The notes beneath the pieces are model-generated. The model did not search any database. It saw nothing but the letters and a program-made list of their open reading frames with translations, and had not been told where the DNA came from. From Amoebophrya sp. AT5.2 (lineage: Eukaryota; Sar; Dinophyceae; Syndiniales; Amoebophryaceae), in contig RXOD01005471.1 in assembly GCA_005223375.1 (NCBI GenBank), forward strand, positions 1 to 13,908: DNA of 13,908 nt, given 5' to 3'. Shown here piece after piece: positions 8,208 to 13,908 of the stretch. Both the position numbers and the translations under genes were made by a program. Each line of letters starts with the position of its first letter. Within the stretch, counting starts at the first letter, position 1.

Positions 8208-9170
8208 AGCGTGGGGCGGGGGGTCCCGAACATAATTTTTTCCCGACATCACCCTGGTTGTAGGTTACACTTGCAGTTTTGCGTTGACGTCGACGCCGCT
8301 ACGCCGCACAATAAATCGATAGACAAACGCTTGTTATTCTTTCAATATCAAAGGGGCCATGCTGGAGTATGATACTTTGCTCCGAGACCGTCGTAATTGC
8401 AGTGGCACTTGCGGTTTTTCCTTGGCTTCCACGGCGCCGCGCCGCGCAACAAATCCGCAAAGTACAACACCAAGCAGAGACAAATTTGTTTCTGCAATTC
8501 ATTGTGGTAGCTGCAGGACGAGTCGGGCAACCGCACCAACAGATACAGACTGCGGTGTTCTCTCCGATACCGATCTTTCGAGATGCCGATACTGTGTATG
8601 TGTGTGTGCACCTTCTTGTTCACTCGGCAGGGAGCGTGAGCGATAGGTAACCGGGCCTGGGTCTGGTATAGGATGTACACTAGTAGAAGTAGATTTCATT
8701 TTCGATATTCAATTACAATCCCAAACTCAATTTGGTTCTAGCGCACGCGCGCGCAAAATCTCGACTCGAAGAAGCCTTCTTCTAAACTTTGTTCACCAGC
8801 TCCAGCTCTGTTCTTCATCATCACGGTTTTGATACTTGAGCGCAAGACTATTTTCGCAAATCCCGATCATGAGTGGTCGTTTGCTCGCTTCGCGTTAAGA
8901 GCCGGTGCGGTGCGCGAGTTGTACTACTTGCTGCAGATTTTGTTTTTTGGCAATCGGGTTGAACCGATACCGAAGCGCCTCTCCAGCACTGCACGTGCAG
9001 ACGCGCGTTTTGCTTTGCTGCCTTCGGCACGACGCGGTGGCCACTGGTCCGTAAAGGTAAGCTTTTGTTTTCGCACCAGCAGACGACGACAGCACGCCCA
9101 TTTTGGAGAAAGCCGGATAAGAACCAAATACGGCGGAAAGGGGGGGTTTAATACCTAGATCGGCAGGAAG
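8208..9170. other. Intergenic stretch without a secure gene
   Basis: Holds an AATAAA at 8310-8315, 103 nt after the folate-gene stop and a possible polyadenylation signal. An imperfect 60-bp direct repeat lies at 8268 and 8405. A plus-strand frame at 8369-8650 (93 aa, ATG start, hydrophobic MILCSETVVIAVALAVF start) could be a small secreted protein, but the opposite strand reads equally well. A GTAAGC donor follows AAAG at 9057, with CACCAG and CAG candidate acceptors about 25 nt later, which could mark a 5' UTR intron of the M50 gene. Nothing else is supported. Confidence 0.5.
8268..8467 (+). repeat. Imperfect ~60-bp direct repeat
   Basis: The segment at about 8268-8329 resembles about 8405-8467. 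Both start CACTTGC, then G-T-rich sequence, a GCCGC-rich core, then CAA(T/C)AAATC and a short A-rich end. Identity looks roughly 70 percent by eye with small gaps. The first copy holds the AATAAA; the second has AACAAA at the same place. Confidence 0.5.
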
Positions 9171-10345
9171 ATGGGCGAGCTTTGGGACGGGCAGAGCTTA
9201 ATACTTGGGAAGTATAAGGGTGTACCAGTCGGGCTCCACTTCACCCTGCTCATCCTCGCCCTTGTTCACGAAATCTACTGGATATCGGTCGACGGCGGCT
9301 GGGGCTTCTTCAAAGGCATCTTCCTGGTAAGTATTTCTCTCTGCTTCATAGTGAGTTGGTTACGACTTATTGATGTTTCTGGTCGCGATTCTTTTTGCCA
9401 TGAAGATGGTACTGTGTTCGATCATTTTGTTTGTTTTGCATCGATCTTCCACCTGTATCGGATGGGGAAAATCGACAGACCCTCACGCTGTGGTTTACGG
9501 TTTTTATGCACGAGCTGGGGCACGTGTGGATGTGCAAGCGGCTCGGAGGCGAGCCGGACCGCATCATTCTGTGGCCATACGGCGGCCTGGCCTACATGAA
9601 GCACAGTGGCGACGAGTCCGACGTCAGCAAAATTCTCATCGCCGGACCACTCATGCACATACCACTCGCATGTAAGATTTAAGTAATGTAATTTTGACTT
9701 TGTGGTCTTTGACATCCGAAGCCGAAAGCTGGTAGGTTTACTTTTAAAAAAAAAAATTGTCATTCTTGCACCAGGTGTTGCCGGGCTCTTTTGGTTGATG
9801 TTCACCGGGGGTCCGTTCTTGTGGTACGTGGATTGGTGCTTCCACCTGAATGTGCAGCTGTTCCTGATAAACTTGTTCATTCCGGCACACCCACTCGACG
9901 GCTGCTCCATGCTGAGCTCATGGCTGCTTACCCACTACTCCACAGACACGACGGCGAAAATATATGTACACTGCCGTTTTGCTCATGCACATGCTCCTGA
10001 TTCTGTGGGTACAAGTGAAGTTCGTTGCGCTTGAGCTTGGATAAACAACCGCTCGAAATGGTAGGGTTGCGCCCCCGGCACTTCGGCTCGGAGGTCGAAG
10101 GGGCGGGATCGTGCTGACGAGGTTCAGTCTCCTCCGTGGACGCTGCAATTCCAGAATTAGAATAAAAACAAACGCTACAACAACACTTACAGATTTGCCT
10201 CGCCTTCCCTGTGATCATTTTCCTTGCGTGGTGGGGCATAGCGGAGCCAAACTTCCTGGGCATTCTGCTGGGGCTGTGGCTGCTCGCGCAGACGGCCGAC
10301 CTCTTCATCAGAATACGGCAGGGACCAGCGGGGCTCGGTATTTGA
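9171..10345 (+). CDS. M50 / site-2-protease-type intramembrane metallopeptidase (four exons)
   Basis: Exons are 9171-9326, 9479-9671, 9775-9965 and 10193-10345, giving 230 aa. Introns are 152 bp (GTAAGT to GACAG), 103 bp (GTAAGA to ACCAG) and 227 bp (GTACAC to TACAG), phases 0, 1 and 0. The protein begins with GVPVGLHFTLLILALVHEIYW (first membrane helix and its conserved His). It continues with the zinc motif HELGH (63-67) in a hydrophobic helix, then WPYGGLAYM, a helix VAGLFWLMF, and the second metal motif NLFIPAHPLDG (D158). It ends with hydrophobic ICLAFPVIIFLAWWG and FLGILLGLWLLAQ. This is the minimal site-2-protease core, with no PDZ or CBS domain. Such enzymes cut membrane-bound regulators within the bilayer. 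ATG 9171 has A at -3 and G at +4, with an in-frame TAG upstream. Exon 3 may continue in a shifted frame (see findings), so the region between LDG and the last exon is uncertain. Confidence 0.87.
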
Positions 10346-10432
10346 TGTTTTAGCATTTAGGCGTTGACGTGTGGGTGTGAGTGTACGTAGGAGGTCAGGT
10401 GTGTTCGAGAGTCAGACTGTCCCCGAGAATGA

Positions 10433-11261
10433 GATTCCAACGATGAAATCTTCTACGCCGTCCAAGAACTCGAAGTGAAACCAACATTGATTTACAGCGA
10501 AGCACCCGATGTTTACAATAGCAGACCAGATGAAGCCGAAAAGCAAGAGGGAGAGCCGAGGGGTCGACATCAGCAGCTGGGACGGTACTGTGCTCGTTCT
10601 TTAGTTTTCTTCTGGTGAGTTGTTAGTACTGAATCCGCAACGTCTAGAATTGCATACACAAAAAATCGCACACACAGGTACGGCGCAGTCGTACGGCCCC
10701 GGCGCCGGTGCGGGGCCGGCCGCCAGCACTAATTGGGGCGGTGGCATGGTGGGCGGCGGCTTGCATCCAGCGTCCGTCCCAGTCGTTGGCGTGCCGACGT
10801 CCCAGGCACAAGCGCCGCCCGTCGACCAGGTCGAGACGGGCGAGGTGGTGACCTCGCCCTACGTCGGCGGCGTGGACAAGAAGCCAGACTTTTCCCAAAA
10901 TCAGGGCTCGCCAGCAAGGACAGGACAGGTAGTTCTGGCCGTTTTCTGAATTGCCGAAGACTAGGCTCATCAAGTTGATCACGCTGAGGCTTGGGGTCTA
11001 GCGCAGGCACGACCCCCGACAACCAAGGAGCCAGCCCGGTGGAGAGGATTGGCGACACATGGCGCCGCGCGTAGATTGATAGCTCAGGGCGCTCCTCCAG
11101 GACGAGCATCCGCGACGGCTTCTTCGCACGTGCCACCCCACCAGATTGCGTCTGCAGCTTGTATCCGTTCGTCTCTTTCTTGTCTGGCACAGGCGCCACC
11201 CGGAAAAGCTTCCGCGCTCGCGGCGTCGGTCTTGCGTAGACCTAGAGACGCTTCCGTCTGA
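10433..11261 (+). CDS. Gly/Pro-rich low-complexity protein, 5' part of a gene
   Basis: Modelled coding start is ATG 10530 (MKPKSKRESRG). Exon 1 ends at 10584 before GTACTG, exon 2 is 10678-10928 after CACACAG, and both are phase 1. Exon 2 encodes Gly/Ala/Pro/Val-rich sequence (QSYGPGAGAGPAASTNWGGG, later VGGVDKKPDFSQNQG) and ends at a phase-0 GTAGTT donor. A phase-0 continuation at 11007-11261 is open but Arg/Ala/Ser-rich and unconvincing, because the opposite strand reads better there. Within 10433-10584 a second frame is strongly codon-like (DEIFYAVQELEVKPTLIYSE); it would lead into exon 2 only with a +1 step near 10558, so the real start may lie upstream. Composition suggests a disordered scaffold or RNA-binding-type tail, but no domain is visible and the function is unknown. 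Confidence 0.4.
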
Positions 11262-11287
11262 TGCGTGACCAATGCGCGCCCACACAC
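10945..11287 (-). CDS. Coding-like minus-strand segment, unknown
   Basis: Two overlapping minus-strand frames look protein-like. One begins at 11287 and includes RQERDERIQAADAIWWGG, stopping at 11084. The next frame from 11199 includes PSRMLVLEERPELSIYARR and SPILSTGLAPWLSGVVPALD down to about 10945. Together they could be the 3' end of whatever is encoded on this strand to the right. The stretch lies antisense to the intron and third-exon candidate of the plus-strand Gly/Pro gene, so both cannot be coding. No family recognised. Confidence 0.22.
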
Positions 11288-11556
11288 TCAGACTCAACGC
11301 GTCAGCGGGACTGGTCCGCGACGTGTGGCCCAGAAGAGCGGGCGCACTTGGTCCGCAAATGACAGCGCCCCGGCCTCAACAGCTCGACAGGAAGACGTCC
11401 GCGCCCGTCCTCGGGGGTGGTCCCACTTGCCGACGGGTCTACTCCTTTTTTTACAATTGCAGCCCTTGTCCGCCTTTCCCGGCCGCGCCCTGTGTCGGCG
11501 CCTCCCGTTCGCGCGCAAAGCTACGGCCGCCGTTTTGACGCGCCCCCCCCCCGCCC

Positions 11557-11617
11557 ATAGTGTGGCGAATTTTGTAGAAGTGGCGGGGACTATAGTGCGG
11601 CGAATTTTTAGTAGAAA
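11557..11617. repeat. Imperfect ~25-bp direct repeat
   Basis: ATAGTGTGGCGAATTTTGTAGAA at 11557-11579 (23 bp) recurs from 11592 as ATAGTGCGGCGAATTTT followed by AGTAGAA. It is a 35-bp-period duplication with one substitution and a 2-nt length change. A run of nine or ten C residues lies just before it. Confidence 0.75.
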
Positions 11618-11913
11618 CAGAGGGGAACGCGAACGGGGCCAGCTTTTCTGTCACGCAGTTCGTGGCTGTGCAGCAGCGAAAAAAAGAAGCGAAGGCCTTT
11701 CGTGTTCAATTGGAACGCGCTGCCCCCCCCGCGTAGTCCGTGCGAGTGAGTCAGTAGCGCAGCGGCCCCGGCTCCCGGTCCGTCCTCGACGTCGCTTGCG
11801 CGTTCAATCAGCTCCCGAGGGATGTGGATGCGTCCAGGGAGGAGGGCGATGCTCATGGCCAGCGTCTCGCGGTCGCGCGTTTTGTCGTGGAATCTGTAGA
11901 GAAAGAGCGCCCC
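11608..11913 (-). CDS. Coding-like minus-strand segment, unknown
   Basis: Open on the minus strand from 11913 (after a TGA) to TAA at 11610-11608, 101 codons. It starts GALFLYRFHDKTRDRETLAM, then a GRIHIPRELIERASDVEDG stretch of ordinary globular composition, then a basic end. The preceding segment (11930-12127) ends in a different frame only about 20 nt before this one becomes open. Either a 40-nt non-canonical intron or indels would be needed to join them. No family recognised. Confidence 0.33.
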   Translation of the reverse strand, partial: GALFLYRFHDKTRDRETLAMSIALLPGRIHIPRELIERASDVEDGPGAGAAALLTHSHGLRGGGSAFQLNTKGLRFFFSLLHSHELRDRKAGPVRVPLCFY

Positions 11914-11929
11914 TCACGTCCGGCGCGCT

Positions 11930-12127
11930 TTAGATTCTCGCGCCCGCTTTGGAAAGGAGGAGCATGATCTCGGGCGTCACGCTACTCAGAGCGCTGAGGG
12001 CAGCAGCCACTGCGTTGGCGCCGGTGAAGTCCACTAATGTGCTACCGCAGCCGCCCACGCCAGTAGAGGTAATACAATAGGCAATCGAGTCCAAGCCCGA
12101 ATGTAGACGCTCGACGTCTTCAGCTTG
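11930..12127 (-). CDS. Coding-like minus-strand segment with Gly-rich motif, unknown
   Basis: Open from just after TAG at 12130-12128 to TAA at 11932-11930, 65 residues. It reads AEDVERLHSGLDSIAYCI, then TGVGGCGSTLVDFTGANAV, then a hydrophobic helix-like SVTPEIMLLLSKAGARI. The Gly-rich turn followed by LVDFTG and an Ala-rich helix looks globular, but I cannot assign a family. The segment upstream on this strand (to 12120) ends in another frame with a smooth hand-over at about 12125, which suggests a one-base frame change rather than an intron. Confidence 0.35.
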   Translation of the reverse strand, partial: QAEDVERLHSGLDSIAYCITSTGVGGCGSTLVDFTGANAVAAALSALSSVTPEIMLLLSKAGARI

Positions 12128-12722
12128 CTAGCTTCACGCCACCCCCGTCGGGGTCCGAAGGAACAGTAGTGGCAGCGCTGAAATCCCTGGGCCTGGCCCA
12201 TTGGCCCGAATCTGCCAGCGGTCGCTTCTTCCGGACCGGCGAACACACGTTCCAAGCGATGCGCCCTCGACTGGCGCCAGAAATGCTTTCCCCCAGGAAT
12301 AGGCGCCCACTCGTCGCCAGGCAGATTCGCTCTTGCAAAGATAGGCAGAAGCCGCGAACGGCTCGCCGAGGTGCCGTGGATTCACGCTAGGGCGCCGCTT
12401 TTCCACTCGCCACCTGTCAGCGGCGAGGGAGGCGCGCCTCCGCGCAAGACGTCGACGTCTCTCCGCGCGTCCGGATTGGACAGCGGCAGAGGGAGCGACG
12501 ACCTTCGGGTCTGGTTGGCAACCGTTGCGGGTCGTCGGATGTACGAAGACGGGCGAGAGAGTGGCCCACACGAACAAACCCGGAGCAACGGCAGCGGAAA
12601 CGGAGTCGCGCGCCGATCCGCCAAATCGCGGCAGCGATATCGGAGCCAGGGGCTGAGGGCGCTCTGGTCCTTCCGCTTGCCAAAATTGCACCAACTACGG
12701 CAGCGGATTCCGTTTCACGCAC
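12120..12722 (-). pseudogene. Frame-shifting coding-like region, minus strand
   Basis: No single minus-strand frame is convincing for the whole stretch, but consecutive parts are. In order they include ETESAAVVGAILASGR from 12722, SVSAAVAPGLFVWATLSPVF at about 12545-12604, NPDARRDVDVLRGGAPPSP at about 12420-12480 (stop at 12382-12384), and LFLGESISGASRGRIAW plus RDFSAATTVPSDPDGGG within 12120-12338. Each lies one base further along than the previous frame. I call it pseudogene-like because ordinary translation cannot link the parts. Insertions in the assembly are an equal possibility. In such GC-rich DNA several of these readings could be chance. Confidence 0.25.
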
Positions 12723-12905
12723 CGGCTGGCAGTGGCACAGTCAGCCCAGAGTCGTGCCGAGCGTCGACCCCGCGCGCGACGATAGCAGTCTGCATCTGAA
12801 TCGATGCCGATACCTTGAGGCTCTTCCTCGCCTCGGGCGCCAGCTTCGTCGTGTGCTTGAAGTCCATGCGGTTGCGGTTGCGGACCTCCAGAAGTGCGAA
12901 GATGC
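12715..12905 (-). CDS. Coding-like minus-strand segment, unknown
   Basis: One of the most protein-like stretches on this strand. It reads RIFALLEVRNRNRMDFKHT, then APEARKSLKVSASIQMQ, then a Val/Ala-Arg-Gly segment, ending at a TGA at 12717-12715. The frame is open from 13005, but the first part is Arg/Ser/Cys-rich and unconvincing. The adjacent upstream segment (12900-13390) is good in the previous frame, so the two were probably one reading. Composition is balanced and globular. No family recognised. Confidence 0.37.
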
Positions 12906-13390
12906 GGCGTGGACACAGAGTCCGCGCACACGACGACGGGCGTCCTGAAGGCGCGACACGGGTTGGCCCCTTCGTTCGTCCGATTGAAATCGAAAGCGGC
13001 GGCATAGTCGTCCGGGTCCAGTGCCTCAGGGTCTAGGGCGCGCGCTATCGTCGTTGCCGTGTTCAGCATCTTCAGCCACCGATCGGCGGTAGCATCAGGA
13101 GCGACCCGCACTACTACCAGGGGTGGCCGGTCCTCTTCCCTCGGGGATCGATCGGGCTCCCTGACGTGCCCGACACCGGCAGAGTAGTTCGCCGGGGCAT
13201 TGACGTCGCGCTCATCTATCACCACCGCGGGCGTTATCTCGTCCATGAGATCCCCGACGCTGGGCGGGTAGTTCATCGGGGCGCTGACTATGCGACGGAT
13301 CTTGTCGAGTGGCTTGCGGGAGTCGCCGGGCGGCGATGTACCAGACCGGCCGCGAATAGCTACACAGCTCCCCCGCTGCGTTCGTGGTCT
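12900..13390 (-). CDS. Coding-like minus-strand segment with internal repeat, unknown
   Basis: The minus-strand frame is open from 13390 to a stop at 12697-12695. The convincing part runs from about 13350 to 12900: GDSRKPLDKIRRIVSAPMNY, PSVGDLMDEITPAVVIDERD, a Pro/Arg/Glu linker, RWLKMLNTATTIARALDPEA and DPDDYAAAFDFNRTNEGANP. Codons show the purine-any-pyrimidine bias of real coding sequence. It contains a 28-residue repeat (unit starting SAPMNY and NAPANY). There is no recognised domain; the RWLK-to-ARALD part looks helical. No start codon context or splice sites are secure. The plus strand is also open here, with more Arg-rich translations that I consider antisense shadow. Confidence 0.4.
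13169..13288 (-). repeat. Imperfect 36-bp direct repeat, 84-bp period
   Basis: The stretches 13169-13204 and 13253-13288 match imperfectly (both CCCGAC...GTAGTTC...CGGGGC...TGAC on the plus strand). The period of 84 nt is exactly 28 codons. In the minus-strand reading the copies encode APMNYPPSVG and APANYSAGVG, so the duplication preserves frame. Confidence 0.8.
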
Positions 13391-13449
13391 TCAAGGCGTT
13401 CACGCTCTCCCGGGCGCCACAGATGTACCGCAGAGCAACACCCGCGCCA

Positions 13450-13767
13450 TTAAATAATCTGGCCGCCCTGCGCCGACCTCCGAAGAGCAGCCGTCGCCGT
13501 TGCATCGCCGGGAAGCCCGTGCAATATTCCGCAGCACAAGGCCCCTGGCGTACCGGCAGGCGTGACTTTGTCCCGGACCTCCATACCGCCGGGCTTCTCC
13601 ATGAGATCCGTCCGGATAGCTGCGAAGGCGGAGCCTTTCGCTCTGACTATCTCACGCGCCAAGAGTGCGCAACCCAGCGCCAAGGCCTCGCGCGAGTCGA
13701 CGCGGACACAGCCCCGGAACCCGTACAGGAAGGAACAGCGGCGGCGACCGAACTTCGCGCATGGCAC
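13450..13767 (-). CDS. Coding-like minus-strand segment, weakly P5C-reductase-like
   Basis: Minus-strand frame ending at TAA 13452-13450, open upstream beyond 13767 toward a possible acceptor (GGCTACAG) near 13820. The best part is VRVDSREALALGCALLAREI, RAKGSAFAAI, EKPGGMEVRDKVTPAGTPG and ILHGLPGDATATAALRR. The order of an Ala/Leu-rich helix, a small-residue GSA turn, a P-x-x-x-x-RDKVT-P-GT loop and an amphipathic end is reminiscent of the C-terminal dimerisation domain of pyrroline-5-carboxylate reductase. The diagnostic residues are imperfect and the N-terminal NADP-binding domain is not seen. I would not rely on that name. A neighbouring frame (13360-13480) continues plausibly with RLFNGAGVALRYICGARESV. 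Confidence 0.28.
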   Translation of the reverse strand: MPCAKFGRRRCSFLYGFRGCVRVDSREALALGCALLAREIVRAKGSAFAAIRTDLMEKPGGMEVRDKVTPAGTPGALCCGILHGLPGDATATAALRRSAQGGQII

Positions 13768-13908
13768 CGAGGTGCTCGGAGCTCGGGAACCAAGCAGAGC
13801 CGTCGAATTCCAGTAAATCTGTAGCCCTTATCGTCATCGTGTGAGTGTCCAAGTTGCCCCGCGTCCGTTTCTCCTGCCAGTGGTCGCCGCCGCAGCAGCC
13901 GCGCCGCG

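Noticed and set aside
11265..11933. Plus-strand 222-aa frame
   Set aside because: Arg/Ala/Pro/Ser-rich with homopolymer-encoded runs and no domain; the opposite strand has better codon-like segments.
13166..13453. Plus-strand frame with a VPDTGRVV / IPDAGRVV repeat
   Set aside because: It reads fairly well because the 84-bp repeat is in frame on both strands, but the minus reading has better composition and extends further. Not fully excluded.
1..13908. Bacterial-style operon, CRISPR array, tRNA or insertion sequence
   Set aside because: Genes are split by spliceosomal-type introns, no spaced identical repeats of CRISPR size occur, and no terminal inverted repeats or transposase motifs were found.

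Overview
The window looks like nuclear DNA of a microbial eukaryote. Three recognisable plus-strand genes (an ATP-grasp ligase, a folylpolyglutamate synthase and a site-2-protease-type M50 peptidase) are each split by short GT-AG introns (about 85-230 bp, one of 544 bp). Exons can be joined across them with matching phase, and the protein motifs resume correctly after each junction. Compact genes, mixed strand order and moderately high GC suggest a protist, perhaps from the alveolate or wider phytoplankton world. That placement is inference; no rRNA or lineage marker is present. No tRNA, rRNA, CRISPR array or recognisable transposon was seen.

Layout, left to right: (1) 1-1985 holds two plus-strand genes for highly acidic, low-complexity proteins. 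The first is cut by the window edge (exon from about 117). The second opens with a hydrophobic anchor and appears to change frame before a Glu/Lys/Pro-rich tail. (2) About 2031-2324 may carry a small minus-strand gene. (3) 2426-4658 is a five-exon ATP-grasp gene of 556 aa. (4) 4685-5790, minus strand, is a four-exon unknown gene that I reconstructed from phase-matched splice sites. It converges on the ATP-grasp gene with only 26 bp between stop codons and diverges from the next gene. (5) 5913-8207 is a three-exon folylpolyglutamate/dihydrofolate synthase whose first intron contains a near-perfect 166-bp tandem duplication. (6) 8208-9170 has no secure gene. (7) 9171-10345 is a four-exon M50 peptidase. 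(8) 10530 onward begins a Gly/Pro-rich plus-strand gene. (9) From about 10950 to the right edge the DNA is GC-rich and the convincing codon-like stretches lie on the minus strand, but they change reading frame every 100-250 nt with no secure introns.

Functionally the genes look like unrelated housekeeping and accessory genes: folate polyglutamylation, membrane proteolysis, and an amide-forming ligase of unknown substrate. They are not an operon-like pathway. The most unusual signal is the repeated frame change in the same direction. On the minus strand at 11.6-13.9 kb, and possibly in the 1.0-kb gene, the M50 gene, the 5.2-kb gene and the 10.5-kb gene, the plausible reading usually moves one base downstream. 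This could be decay, base-insertion errors in the assembly, unrecognised tiny introns or genuine +1 frameshifting. I cannot separate these from sequence alone, and GC-rich DNA makes false coding-like readings easy.
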